The position numbers were made by a program, and so were the translations under genes. Positions 1-10,030 of a DNA stretch of 64,000 nt are shown here, in pieces (position 1 is the stretch's first letter; each line of letters opens with the position of its first letter). The notes beneath the pieces are model-generated. The model had not been told where the DNA came from. It ran no database searches and was given only the letters and a program-made list of their open reading frames with translations. Source of the DNA: Dendrolimus kikuchii (Eukaryota; Arthropoda; Insecta; Lepidoptera; Lasiocampidae); NCBI GenBank assembly GCA_019925095.2, contig CM034408.1, forward strand, positions 3,100,001 to 3,164,000. The letters are read 5' to 3'.

Positions 1-9
1 TTTCAAAAA

Positions 10-60
10 ATGTTCTCCAGTAGAACAGATTCTAAATAAAAACTTTTGAATTTGAATTTC
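10..60 (+). mobile_element. LINE 3'-terminal tail, cut by window edge
   Basis: The block gttctccagt followed by aataaaaacttttgaatttg matches the ends seen at 14340-14402 and 60130-60190. It looks like the 3' end of a LINE, with an AATAAA signal and an AT-rich tail. Only the terminal part lies in the window, so the family is not certain. Confidence 0.5.
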
Positions 61-121
61 AGCAGTAAAAAATCTGTCAAACAGTACAGAAAACGTGAGG
101 AAATTTGCAAGTTAAGAACAT

Positions 122-240
122 TTATGTCTGAAACCCGCCAATCCGTCCTGGATAAGCGTGAGATATACCGCCCGTTCGCCTGGTTGTAGGGAGACCTAAG
201 CCTAGCAGTATGACATTTATGGGTTGAATTATATATTATG
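122..240 (+). mobile_element. SINE-T2 3' part (truncated)
   Basis: This aligns with the reverse complement of the 42610-42901 SINE-T2: the aacccgccaatccg block, a gataagcgtg block and the terminal cctagcagtatgacattta block occur in the same order. The tRNA-like head is missing, so this is a 5'-truncated retroposon. Confidence 0.6.
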
Positions 241-540
241 TAATTACTCGTAATTGTAAACTATGCAAAGGGTATTATTAATGTTTCAAATAGAACAAAG
301 CTGTCAGAACTAGTTGTACGTAACAAACTAACTAACAAATATAATAAATAAATGTAAACCGCGGTTAACGGTGTAAGCCCAGCTCGGCCCAAAGCCATAC
401 TTTATAAAATTAATCTGGGGGGAACAATATTTCGCTGTAATTGACGAGCTCGGTACAGAAAACTGTTAATGTTTTAACTATGTGTACTCACGGACGGAGA
501 ATATGACGAACAATGAATTAATAAAAACACTTTATTAATG
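241..540. other. Unassigned sequence
   Basis: I see no coding frame and no copy elsewhere in the window. It contains one moderately GC-rich block at about 360-470. Confidence 0.5.
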
Positions 541-640
541 CATGATGAAAGAATGACTAAACAGATATAAAATGCAAAAGTGGATGGATGCAGAAGTCGT
601 GGAAGGCCACGACACACCTTCCATGATCAAATTGATCGTG
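541..640 (+). pseudogene. LINE-A internal ORF fragment
   Basis: This encodes the [25 protein letters not shown] stretch of the LINE-A reverse-transcriptase tail, with one codon changed to stop (gatataaaatg where other copies have gatatacaatg). Both ends are missing, including the (ATGT)n tail. It abuts a LINE-B 3' UTR exactly where a 41-bp direct repeat begins, so a rearrangement probably removed the rest. Confidence 0.75.
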
Positions 641-800
641 TTAAAGTTCCTAAAAACTAGGTATAATAAATGTTGATAAAATGGGCTTTATTGTTCAACA
701 AAAATTAAAGTTCCTAAAAACTAGGTATAATAAATGTTGATAAAAGGGCGGCCTTATCGCTTAGAGCGATCTCTTCCACACAACTACCTATACTAAGGAA
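641..800 (-). mobile_element. LINE-B 3' UTR with internal 64-bp tandem duplication
   Basis: On the minus strand this has the LINE-B order: an agagatcgct/gcgataaggc hairpin core near 746-775, then an AT-rich spacer and a caataaa polyadenylation-like signal. The spacer is duplicated: a 41-bp segment at 641-681 recurs at 705-745, giving a 64-bp period. No coding part remains. Confidence 0.65.
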
Positions 801-1069
801 AATATTAAAACATGACTATGCTGTTGTTCTATGCAGTTACAAGAACTGTCCACAGGAGAGAGGTACGCACGGGTAGACTATTTGCTGTAAGTGTCTGTCG
901 CACAATCCTTCGTTCTCCTCTCACACGTATGGTGGACACCCATTGTAAACTCTTTGAACACACAGACCTATTTGCCAACTCACCCTGATCAGTGATGATC
1001 ATAATTCTATTTCTATTTTCTCCTTGCTCTTCTTTTTTTACTAACTTTCATTTCCTTCCTTCTATAAAT
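801..1069. other. Unassigned sequence
   Basis: I recognise no repeat and no coding frame beyond short AT-rich chance frames. Confidence 0.45.
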
Positions 1070-1073
1070 ATAT

Positions 1074-1581
1074 TGTTACAACTTAGGTTCCGACAAAAAC
1101 AAATTCCACTCCTAATCTGTAAAGACACATTTTATTACCTGTCGGCATTTGAACTATTTGATCCTTTTATGATCGTCTCTTCTTTTGTTTACTTATTTTT
1201 TGGCATACGTTTCTAGATATTTTGAAGGACAGTCTATTGTTCTATTGTACTCGTCTTTGGCCGCTTGCAGGCTGCATAATTAGCCAGGTGTTACGGATTA
1301 TAAATACAAGCTAATTCTAGGAAATTATGTCGACGGGCATATTTGCATTTGGGCAGTATAAAACGATAGCCTGATTGAGAGAGAAGGCGTGACTTGTGTA
1401 CATTCAGGAATCTAATATTGACGGACTTTGCGCGTTTTATTGAATTAAGACCTTCTGAATTACGCTTGGATTTATTGTGTTCAGTTATATTTGTGCCAGT
1501 GTTATATGTGTTTTTATAATTTTAATAAACTCTATAATAATTCTAATGACATTTTAATTCGAGTCCCGCTAACTCGTAACA
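1074..1581 (+). mobile_element. LTR-A solo LTR (Gypsy type) with ATAT TSD
   Basis: The element starts TGTTACA and ends CTCGTAACA, and is flanked on both sides by ATAT (1070-1073 and 1582-1585). It matches three other copies in the window. A TATAAAA box lies at 1357-1363 and an AATAAA signal at 1524-1529, which fixes the orientation as plus. No internal gag or pol sequence adjoins it, so it is a solo LTR left by recombination. An ATAT target is typical of the 17.6/297 branch of insect Ty3/Gypsy elements. Confidence 0.8.
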
Positions 1582-1585
1582 ATAT

Positions 1586-2477
1586 ATTTAATATTAAGCC
1601 TAGCGATTACCAAAATCCCTTTAATACTATATTTATATTTTAACTTGTGGACAGCGCTGTGGGCTGCATTATTACTTAATATATTAAGTTGCAATTTTGT
1701 ATTTAATTTCAATAATGTATCTGTTTGTTGTTCCAATAAAAAAATAAAAAAAATGACATTACAAAATATGTTCGTTTCAAATAGATACAATATTTTTTGT
1801 GTACATGTCCATCGTATTCTGACTGAATGCAGCAAGAATAAAGGTGGAAGTGGTTTTACTAAGTTAAAAAATAATTAAATTTAGGGTAATGAAGCTGACA
1901 TCCTGATGCAACAAATGTAAAAAAGTGAAGAGATTTTTTTGTCCAAAAATACGTGCAGTCACAACAAGTCTATCAATGTATTAAATAAAATACTGTATAG
2001 TCCATAAGTACCTACGGAAATTTAAAAATAACTTGGTTTGTTTTTTTCCATTTCACAACTAAAGGGCTGAACAAGTTCTAATCAAATTTATCAAAGAATT
2101 ATATTGTATCCTGAGGAACTACTGAGACTACAGAACCAATTGTTGTTCCTTAACTGTATTTAGACCACGTTTATGTACACAGTTTAACAATAAACTATTC
2201 TATTATTAATCTCAAAAAACGGCGTTGAAATTGATGAAATAGAATTTGCAAATAAGGACAACCTATGATTCCTGAAGTTAAGGATATATAAAAACTCATA
2301 GGCCTTTGATAAAAAATAAATACGTGAAAGTATTAAAATAAACGAATACATACGCGGGTAAGAGCTAGTGACATTATAAAGCCAAATACAGAATAAATAA
2401 TGCAATAACCTGAACTATTATGAATAATTTTGTCCACCTGTCAAAGGCAAATCCATGTTTCGAAGAAATAAATGTCT
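1586..2477. other. Unassigned AT-rich sequence
   Basis: I see no conserved coding frame and no internal repeat copy. Short frames on both strands here are low complexity. Confidence 0.45.
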
Positions 2478-2519
2478 TTATACTGTTTTTTTTAAATATA
2501 TTTGCGATAAATATAGCCG

Positions 2520-2765
2520 GAGATGGCTAACGAACGCCAATGAATGACCAACCAAGCCGCGGAAGTAGCTAGCGGAAGGCCCAGGAAGGCCACCGAACGC
2601 CGCAGATTGGCCAACCAGAGTTGCTGCAAAGCCATCGCCATACGGAGAAGACTCTAGCAGCTCCAAACCCAGTTACCGTGGGTACTGCCCACTGAGTTGC
2701 AGCCGGGGTAAAGAGGTAAAACCTCGAGGCCCCAACCTCCTCGTTATAGATAAAGAGGAAGATGA
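2520..2765. other. GC-richer block of unknown origin
   Basis: This block is clearly richer in G and C than its flanks and contains ccggggtaaagaggtaaaac and short frames on both strands. It resembles the GC-rich 5' regions of LINEs in composition, but I cannot match it to a family or to another place in the window. Confidence 0.3.
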
Positions 2766-3255
2766 CCCTGGATGGACAAATACAGGTTGCGGAAAGAAGT
2801 GGAAATAGATAATTCTAAAACCGTTGCTAAGCGCTCAAAAGTAATTGGTCGCGCGTATTTAATTATATTGAAAATTCTTAAAGGAATAGAACGAATGGTA
2901 ATACGCTTAAATCATGTAAAACCATCTCCTATCTTTTTTTCCTCTCCTGTACATACCTTAGCAAGCGGATGAAAAGAGACGGCATGAGACGTCAACGGCA
3001 TCGCAATAGTGGTTATCTTATGAAATTCACTTTTTGCTAACGAACTGCAACGCGTACGCATCGTTTGAATATTGTTAACAATTTTTCGTCTATATAATTA
3101 TATATCATCAATTAGTTGAATTCGTGAAAGAACACTTGTGCGTGTTGTGCTAACTACTAAGAAACAAGGAGAAATCATACCTTCACAACATAAAGGTGCT
3201 ACTTCCTTTATATACTTTACTTTATTAACTAAGGTAATTCCTTTATATAACTGCC
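2766..3255. other. Unassigned sequence
   Basis: No repeat copy and no recognisable coding frame were seen between the GC-rich block and the LINE-A insertion at 3266. Confidence 0.4.
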
Positions 3256-3265
3256 TATATTTCCC

Positions 3266-3657
3266 TTTGCGGAGTGACGCTCGCGGACCGCGTTCGTAAT
3301 ACCGAAGTAAGAAAGAGAGTTGGTCTGAAAGAGAGTATCGGGGTGAAAGTAAGGAAAGGAATGCTCCGGTGGTTCGGGCATGTGGAAAGAATGCATGATG
3401 AAAGAATGAGTAAACAGATATACAATGCAAAAGTGGATGGATGCAGAAGTCGTGGAAGGCCACGACACACCTTCCATGATCAAATTGATCGTGTACTAGC
3501 AGAAGGTGTTGTCAGGAGCCTTAAAAACAGACGAGCGTGCATGACAAGAGTTATGAATGTCAAAGAAGCAAGTGAGGTGTGTAAGAATAAGCCTAAGTGG
3601 CGCTTTGTTGTTCGTGCCTACCCCGCAAGGTAACTGGTGTGAAGTTATGTATGTATG
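3266..3657 (+). mobile_element. LINE-A 5'-truncated insertion with TSD
   Basis: A 392-bp insertion is flanked by a 10-bp TSD, tatatttccc (3256-3265 and 3658-3667). Its frame at 3274-3633 encodes the last 119 residues of a non-LTR ORF: TLADRVRNTEVRKRVGLKES, the RWFGHVERMHDERM motif, a RGRPRHTF segment, [12 protein letters not shown], and a C-terminal VRAYPAR just before the stop. The catalytic RT core (palm motif with the two aspartates) is upstream and absent. The 3' end is a short UTR with an ATGT tail. This is a typical dead-on-arrival LINE copy. Confidence 0.88.
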
Positions 3658-3667
3658 TATATTTCCC

Positions 3668-4133
3668 GGTGTTCTATGCAGCTATATTTTCCATCATCGT
3701 GGTTTTACATCAAAGGGGAATAGAAGTAAACAATTACCAATTCTCGTACCAGTAATAATTCGAACCAAAGCTCGCCAATCTTCAGTCCCATGTGTTTACA
3801 CCCAAGACAATAAAAATAAACAGAAATATGGCAATTCACGTTCGTTGGGTGGCTCAGGAAAATAAAGAATTTAATGAAACAAGATTTGAAGGCTGAAACT
3901 AATTAATGCAAGTGACGTAATACTTCATTTGCATACGTAATTCAGGGTTAATGGCGGACAAGTTAGTTCATTTATTTTTATAGCAAACAGGCAACGACAC
4001 GACATATTATTCCTTATCTAATCAACGTTATGAAGGAAGAACACTAAAGTTGGTATTAGACGGATCAACCAAATCGACTGATTTGGTTGCAAGGATGTTA
4101 CTCGGTAAAATTGAATGATTCATTTAAATTGAT
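3668..4133. other. Unassigned sequence
   Basis: No recognised repeat lies here. The short frame downstream of the LINE-A copy is not conserved elsewhere. Confidence 0.4.
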
Positions 4134-4449
4134 TTTTTTTTAATTCGTTTTTTTTTATTGCATGTGTTCAGCAGACAGGCAGACGGCCCACTTGATGGAA
4201 AGCGGTTACCATCGCCTATGGACATTTGCAATACCAAACGCTACAAATGCTCTGCTGCTCTCTTAAGGGAGACTGGAACTTGGTCACTAATGTCGGAACA
4301 CAATTCAAGGTTGTTATGACGGCATACTCTAGATTAGGTAGTAACCGGGCAAATGCCCTACCACTTGGCTGTAGGTTGTTTTGTCGTCTCTTACAACAGG
4401 CCGCCCGGCCGCAGGAAATTGTATTCTTTCTCCGTTCCTGCACGGATAG
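4134..4449 (-). mobile_element. SINE-J, full length
   Basis: On the minus strand it begins tatccgtgcaggaacgg, runs through the conserved ggccgggcggcctgt and gtctcccttaagagagcag blocks and ends gcaataaaa, seen here as a poly-T run at 4134-4160. A few small deletions are present in the ggtggtagcc segment. Confidence 0.8.
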
Positions 4450-4583
4450 AAATTACCTACATTCCAGAACTCATTTAGAAAGTACTATCTGTTTTTTTAA
4501 TAAATATGTTTAATATATTAAACATTTACTTAGTTATCTATCGTTAATATAAAATGCTTGTCATATATAATGTTAATAAATAC
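4450..4583. other. AT-rich spacer, end of split LINE-B UTR
   Basis: The last bases (aatgttaataaata) match the LINE-B UTR copy at 45835-45850, so LTR-A at 4584 probably inserted into a LINE-B UTR that continues at 5076. Confidence 0.35.
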
Positions 4584-5075
4584 AATAACTTTATTTATTA
4601 CCTGCCGCAGCTTGCATGCTGATAACGTTGAAACTGTTTTATGACTATCTTCTTTTGTTTTCTTAGTGTTTAAAATTTGCAATTAGACAATAGCCTATTG
4701 TTATTGTACTTGTTTATGGCCGTTCGCAGACATAATTAAGCAGGTGTGCAGAATTATGTTTTCTGGGAATTGCGCCGACAGTGGCCAGGTGTGATTCCTG
4801 GAAATCATTGTTTACACGATCGTGACATATTGTAAGCTGAGTATAAAGGAATGCTTGAACGGAGAGATCGGCAGTCAAGCGACGATTACGATACAAGCAA
4901 GACGTGTACATTGATAAGCTATATAGTGACGGACTTTGCGCGTGTTATTGAATCGTGCAGTTTGTACTAGTAGTGTCTAGTTATATTTGTACCTATGTTA
5001 TACGTGTTTGTATAGTTCTAATAAATTCTATAGTAATTCCAACGGCATTTTAATTCAAGTCCCACACTCGTAACA
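4584..5075 (+). mobile_element. LTR-A solo LTR, 5' end degraded
   Basis: It aligns along its length with the LTR at 1074-1581 and with the reverse complement of 10389-10839. It has a TATAAAG box at 4842-4848, the shared gtgacggactttgcgcgtg block, an AATAAA signal at 5020-5025 and the terminal ACTCGTAACA followed by ATAT. The opening TGTTAC is not clear, so the left boundary is approximate. Confidence 0.72.
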
Positions 5076-5352
5076 ATATTTATGTAGATTACTTCGTATA
5101 TACGTATATATTGGTATTCTACAAATGTGTCTTGATCTATGTATGTATTAAATTTATAAATTAGTGTTAGTATGTATATTTAAATTGTACAGTCCTATCT
5201 TTTTTCTGCTCCACCTACATCGCGAGATTAGTTAATAATTTTTTTTAAAGCTAGGTTGCCTGGAAGAGATCGCTGTTAGCGATAAGGCCGCCTGTTGTTT
5301 TGCCAAGTTTATTTTGGTGAGCAATAAAGTGTTATCTATCTATCTATAACAT
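5076..5352 (+). mobile_element. LINE-B 3' UTR with (ATCT)n tail
   Basis: It matches the reverse complement of 45532-45845 over nearly its whole length. Landmarks are ctgctccacctacatcgcg, the tggaagagatcgct/agcgataaggc hairpin, and gagcaataaagtg followed by an (ATCT)n tail at about 5335-5346. An AATAAA-containing end and a short-repeat tail mark the 3' end of the LINE. Confidence 0.75.
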
Positions 5353-6093
5353 TGTTACTGAAGACTGAAGTAAGATATAAGTAATTCACTTTCTAACTGT
5401 GCCAATCCAGATCTAGTATTATTAAAGTGTCTAGGGAATTCGTCCGTCTGCCAATTCGCAGAGGTGGCTTGCCTTGTCATTTCAGGCAGAGTCATAATTG
5501 TTCATAAATGGACAGCTTTTAATGAAGAATGACATCAAGCTTTCATAGGTTAAAATATCTTATGCTGTGGCTCGTTTGTTTTTTTTATATCAATGGAAAG
5601 TAGCGAAAATGTTGTATCTCACGAAATGCAAAGTTTTCATCAAAGCCGGAATGTTTCTTAATAATTCAGAGAATATTCAAATTTCTGACTTTTGACCTTC
5701 AAATATCGTTTGAAATATATTTTTTTGATGAACACGATGACAGGATTAAAAGTTTCTCTTATTAACCATACCGTAGCTCTCGTGTCGGTTTGTGCTGCCA
5801 CCTATTATAGTTAGTGCACGTCCCTATTCGTCACAAAACAATAGACCTGCCTTTGTAGTTGTTAGTTTAGCCGATGCTGTTTTATGCAAATGAAACTATC
5901 CATCTGTCCGCCGCCGGACATTCGAATATTATCTTCGCGATGTACTATTTCAGTATTTCGGGGGAGTTTGCATAAATTTCGGTTACTATGTTGCCTAGTA
6001 TACAATTTACGTCTATGGTATCAGTATTGCGTCTACAATATAACGAATGTTATGTGAATTCTGGTGGGCCCAGGCGAACGAGATTGCCCCGGC
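5353..6093. other. Unassigned, apparently low-copy sequence
   Basis: No copy occurs elsewhere in the window and no coding frame is convincing. Confidence 0.4.
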
Positions 6094-6203
6094 TAGTTAC
6101 AATTTTTAGTCTTATACTAGCTTATTTCTATCCTACTAACTACTGTGGTAGTTACAATTTTTAGTCTTATACTAGCTTATTTCTATCCTACTAACTACTG
6201 TGG
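6094..6203. repeat. Perfect 55-bp tandem duplication
   Basis: The 55-bp unit tagttacaattttt...ctactgtgg at 6094-6148 is repeated without a mismatch at 6149-6203. The identity points to a very recent duplication or to sequence homogenisation. Confidence 0.95.
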
Positions 6204-6384
6204 TGCATGTGTGTTAATACTTGTGTGTGTGTGTTCTACGTGTTTTCTGGAGTACGGTTGGAAGAGGTTGGCTTGAGTTGGGATGTGTTGGCTTGGGTTG
6301 GGAATGGAAGTGGATGGATTGGGTTGTGTTGGGAGCTATATTTTGTAAACATACATGTTACTACTTAATATTTTTATACTCACA

Positions 6385-6411
6385 CAACACACACACACAC
6401 ACACGCACACG

Positions 6412-6473
<62 letters not shown>
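6385..6473. repeat. Compound (CA)n-(TA)n microsatellite
   Basis: About 45 bp of CA units with rare G interruptions passes directly into about 40 bp of TA units. Translated frames of the TYIYIY type here are not genes. A GT-rich run lies just upstream (6204-6240). Confidence 0.95.
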
Positions 6474-6474
<1 letters not shown>

Positions 6475-6710
6475 ACAAGTGTTATATACTTAATCGCAAT
6501 ATATTACGTTTTAAGACCATTTTACAGGATTATGTATGAAATTTCTTCCTATCGAACTATATATAGATGCTGTGTGGGACGCCACGTGCGTCAACACTTT
6601 AGCTGCTTATCATCTTCCAGACACGGCCATGGCAATTGGCGCGGCAGCCGAACGTCAGAAGGGACTGCAACGCATACAGACATCCATTGGATCCAATGGA
6701 TCATTTCACG

Positions 6711-6928
6711 CTTGATTTAAATTCCTGCGGGATTCTTAGGACAAAAAAGTAGCGCAGATTTCAAGTCTAATAATTTGCTGTTGATCAGCGAAAATCGCAT
6801 TGAAATCAGCCAAGTAGTTTTTACGTGAATCCCGTACAAACAGACTAGAAATCTAAAAAAATTGCATCGTTTTCTCCATTTTTTAAATAGCTTCAGACAC
6901 AGCATGTTTAGAATTTGAAGTCTCACAT
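6711..6928 (+). repeat. REP-C, 3' half only
   Basis: It aligns with the second halves of the copies at 22990-23432 and 45100-45535: aaaaagtagcgcagattt, gctgttgatcagcg, gtagtttttacgtgaatccc and the terminal acacagcatgtttagaattt. The coding potential is nil. The class is unknown. Confidence 0.7.
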
Positions 6929-7460
6929 GACCAAAGGGCTGGTCTACATTTATGGCAACATATTAGCGTTACCGTGCAGTGAGGTAATGGAGTCAGCATT
7001 TTGGGAACGTTCTCGAATAACGTCGATTTACGACTCATATATTTGTATTATATGTATGTAATCATTATATATATATATATATATATTAGTTTCCTTTCTT
7101 ATATTAGTTTATATTAATTATTGTAATTGATGGAAATAAATTAAGTATTTTTGTAGGTATATAATACATGTTTTCCGAGAACTGTAACATAATGCCCTCC
7201 TATTTTGCTACTTTCTTTTGACACAAAAACCCCACACCGTACAGAGGTGCGTTGTTGACAGTTCTTTTATATGTAAATCCGCAGGTCAGTGCGGTAGTTC
7301 AAAGGCGTCTTTAACATGGACGGGTAACATCAAACGGTTATGTTGATACTCAGTTTTTGACTACCAACGTTCAAAGGTAATAGTGACGGGTAGGTATAAA
7401 TTGGTTTTTGGCCTGTTTAGACGAAAATTGGTTTTGGTGTGAATTGTTAGTATTATCCTG
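6929..7460. other. Unassigned sequence with a short (AT)8 run
   Basis: I see nothing recognisable apart from the AT run at about 7070-7087. Confidence 0.4.
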
Positions 7461-7461
7461 G

Positions 7462-7642
7462 TATGAATGAATGAATGAGAGAAAACACTTTATTGTTCAC
7501 CAAAAATTAAAACTACATTCTTTAAACTAAGTACAGTAAATGTTGAACAAAGGGCGGCCTTATCGCTTACAGTGATCTGTTCCAGGCAACCCCCTAAACT
7601 AACTAAACTAATACAATAAATAATAAGAAACATTCCAAGAAT
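7462..7642 (-). mobile_element. LINE-B 3' UTR (split by LINE-A)
   Basis: Reading on the minus strand it has the agatcactgt/gcgataaggc core at about 7549-7590, a spacer close to that at 641-745, a caataaagtg signal and a short-repeat tail of TTCA type at 7462-7478. Its upstream side was interrupted by the LINE-A insertion at 7655. Confidence 0.7.
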
Positions 7643-7654
7643 AAGTAAAAAGTA

Positions 7655-7963
7655 CATACATACATACATACATAACTTCACGCCAGTTCCCTTACGGGGT
7701 AGGCTTAGGCTTATTCTTACACACCTCACTTGCTTCTTTGACATTCATAACTCTTGTCATGCACGCTCGTCTGTTCTTAAGGCTCCTGACATCACCTTCT
7801 GCTAGTACAGGATCAATTTGATCATGGAAGGTGTGTCGTGGCCTTCCACGACTTCTGCATCGATCCACTTTTGCATTGTATATCTGTTTAGTCATTCTTT
7901 CATCGTGCATTCTTTCCACATGCCCGAACCACCGGAGCATTCTTTTTCTTCACCCCGACACCC
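7655..7963 (-). mobile_element. LINE-A 5'-truncated insertion with 12-bp TSD
   Basis: A 309-bp minus-strand insertion is flanked by exact 12-bp repeats, aagtaaaaagta (7643-7654 and 7964-7975). The coding part (7692-7940) starts at the MLRWFGHVERM motif and runs to KNKPKPTP, where a short deletion removes the WRSVVRA segment. The (ACAT)n run at its left is the ATGT tail. It inserted into a LINE-B UTR. Its 5' break lies at the same place as that of the copy at 46280-46629. Confidence 0.9.
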
Positions 7964-7975
7964 AAGTAAAAAGTA

Positions 7976-8215
7976 AATAAATAAATAATAATATACTTTA
8001 TATATAATTGGTATATATGGTAGTGGTATATATAATACTAAATTTTTAGGCTATTTTTTAAGGGTTGCCATATCTACATATATTGTATACAAACTGGGCA
8101 AGTGCCTTAGAACCCGCGCACTAAAAAGGATTCCGTAGAAGTAGCAACCATTCCCTGTTTTCATTATTTGACTACGAAACTATAAAAAGCATATGTAATC
8201 GCAAATTTATACTAA
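7976..8215. other. Unassigned AT-rich sequence
   Basis: No repeat or coding frame was recognised here. Confidence 0.4.
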
Positions 8216-8547
8216 CTAGTGGTTGCCCGTAGTCGAAATTCGACCATAATAATTAATGTCAAAGACTATTATATTATTAGACTTCTATAATTACAGATAT
8301 CGCTTAGGCAACACTGTTAATTTAACATTAACAATAAACAAAAGAGTATATATGCGTGTGTTTATCAAATACATGGTAGTGTGTGTAATGTTTCTTTTTT
8401 ATTGATTTAATATATTTTTTATGCATAATTAAAACAAATATTAGCATCCGTCGTATAAGTGTGCAAAATTTCATACTCCTCCGTCCGCGCAATTTTCGTA
8501 AAAAGGGGGTACAAAGTTTTTGCTTCACGCATTAATAGGTGTATAGA
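8216..8547 (-). mobile_element. Non-autonomous Helitron (type 2), complete ends
   Basis: On the minus strand it starts TC (8547-8546) and ends CTAG (8219-8216), flanked by A and T as expected for Helitron insertion at AT. A gtcgaatttcgac hairpin sits about 12 nt before CTAG. Two related copies lie at 47706-48063 and 52716-53061. No Rep/helicase coding sequence is present, so mobilisation would need a partner. Confidence 0.82.
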
Positions 8548-8655
8548 TTTTATAAAGAAGAAAGATTTGTATTTTTGTAACGAATACACTCAAAAACTAC
8601 TGGACCGATTTCAAAAATTCTTTCACCATTCGAATGATACATTATCCCTGATTAA
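8548..8655 (+). mobile_element. Helitron 5' fragment, head to head with type 2
   Basis: The ttataaagaagaaagatttg and ctactggaccgatttcaaa blocks match the Helitron 5' region at 55671-55815. The leading TC motif is lost at the junction with the minus-strand Helitron that ends at 8547. Confidence 0.6.
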
Positions 8656-8740
8656 TAGATAGATAGAGAACACTTTATTGTACACCATTACAGAAAACTT
8701 ACGAACTAGTATTATACTATTATAAATAAATTATATTATA
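8656..8740 (-). mobile_element. LINE-B 3' tail fragment
   Basis: The atagatagatag tail and the aacactttattgtacacca signal are the minus-strand 3' end of LINE-B, as at 42961-43000. The rest is degraded. Confidence 0.6.
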
Positions 8741-8815
8741 CTAATATATCGGAAAGATCGCGGAGTGTTATGTTGTTACGGAAACTGGAGGTTATATATC
8801 GAACGACTTGAACAA

Positions 8816-9141
8816 TAGGAGTTTTTGGCGGGAACTGAAAGGAGATGTTGTGCTGTGCAGTTTTATTTTCTAAAAATGTGTAAAATTACTCTAAAATGAA
8901 TAACAGTTGTAGGATATTGATTGTTTTTGAGTAGTAATTATGTGTTTTGTGAGAAATGTGAACTGTATAGTCAAATGTGGCCTTTTGAGTTGTCACAAGA
9001 ACTCCGTTGAATGGCACTAGCTGATTACCTACAATTCAGCTGTGCTACACATAGGCTTAAGAAAATGAAGAAACTATATTATAAACTAAGATCTGGCTTA
9101 AAGGCCTAGCTGCCAAGCCATAAACCTAAATAAATAAAATA
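8816..9141 (+). mobile_element. SINE-N full-length copy with 10-bp TSD
   Basis: A 326-bp unit, from tagGAGTTTTTGGCGGG to an A-rich end after gctgccaagccataaac, is flanked by exact acttgaacaa repeats (8806-8815 and 9142-9151). Two other full copies (21573-21890, 60924-61246) share both ends. It has no long ORF and no clear A or B box. The TSD and A-rich tail show target-primed reverse transcription. Confidence 0.85.
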
Positions 9142-9187
9142 ACTTGAACAAAACTTTACAGTAAACAAAATAACCAATAATTTAATA

Positions 9188-9469
9188 GTGCCAACGTTAA
9201 TAACAGTTATGGGTGCAGATAGCTATGAATTGCTTGTGAACTTGTGTACGCCTACAAAACCGTTTGAGGAAATAACGGAAATCATGTCGCGTCATCTTCA
9301 ACCAACACCTAATGAGCTGGCGGAACGCTACAAATTTAGGTGTAGGAAACAAATGCAAGGAGAAAGCATATCGGAATACGTGGCTGTACTCAAAAAGATT
9401 GCTTCTCTAGAGGAAAATTTACGAGATCAACTAGTAACATTTGGTAATAAGGACCTGCGCCGTACCTGA
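9188..9469 (+). pseudogene. Ty3/Gypsy-type Gag fragment
   Basis: The 94-codon frame encodes LITVMGADSYELLVNLC, then LAERYKFRCRKQMQGESI, SEYVAVLKKIA and LEENLRDQLV. This is the usual order in the retrotransposon Gag capsid region of insect Gypsy-like elements. The first codon used here is GTG, so the true start is upstream and lost. The zinc knuckle, protease and pol regions that should follow are absent; the frame ends at a stop and a SINE-T1 begins 45 bp later. No LTR lies adjacent. It is a short dead relic. Confidence 0.72.
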
Positions 9470-9513
9470 TCTACATGTCTTTTAAGAAACCGACCGTCAC
9501 CACTATCTAAACT

Positions 9514-9765
9514 ATGACGGCCTCTGTGGTTGAGCGGGCTAAGCCTTTGCCGGCGTACCTCACTGCAACGCAGAGGTTCCGGGTTCGATTCCTGGTATAG
9601 TAAATTTCGGAAACGTATTTTCTCCGTTATTTACTATGGTCTGGGTGTCTGGGATCGGCCCCAGAGTGGTCCGTTGTATATTACCCATAACACAAGCGTA
9701 ACTTGCTTAATTTGGGGATATACAATGTGTGTGTTTGTCTGCCGATTATTATTATTATATTATTA
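9514..9765 (+). mobile_element. SINE-T1, tRNA-headed, full length
   Basis: The head gacggcctctgtggttgagc carries an A-box-like tggttgagcggg, followed about 45 bp later by a B box, ggttcgattcc. The body (gtctgggtgtctgggatcgg, ttgcttaatttggggatat) is shared with 19302, 37313 and 58811. It ends in an ATT-rich tail. The head is a Pol III promoter derived from a tRNA, not a functional tRNA gene. Confidence 0.85.
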
Positions 9766-9835
9766 TTATCTATTATATATCTACGGGATCCTTCTGCTTT
9801 CCTAACTTTGCCTTCTACCCATTTATCAGGTGAAC

Positions 9836-9960
9836 CATAATTTCTATGTACAAAGGGCGGTCTTATCGCTAAAAAGCGATCTCTTGCAGACAACCCGTGG
9901 CAAGAATATTGCTGACTATGAATGACGATGGTGGTATACATAAATATTGTATAGTAATAT
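9836..9960 (-). mobile_element. LINE-B 3' UTR fragment
   Basis: The aagcgatctcttgcagacaa/cggtcttatcgct hairpin core identifies LINE-B on the minus strand; flanking sequence resembles 29330-29420. The tail end is missing. Confidence 0.55.
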
Positions 9961-10030
9961 AATATAGGCTATAGAAAAATTAGGAATCACCACTGAAACT
10001 TTAGTAATGTAACCCATCAATCTTAACATA

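Noticed and set aside
6221..6720. Two overlapping frames of 90 and 121 codons
   Set aside because: They are created by the CA/TA microsatellite; no domain or homology outside it.
9514..9600. tRNA gene
   Set aside because: A and B boxes are present, but no cloverleaf can be completed and the unit continues into a repeated SINE body. The same applies to 42840-42901 and 14100-14167.
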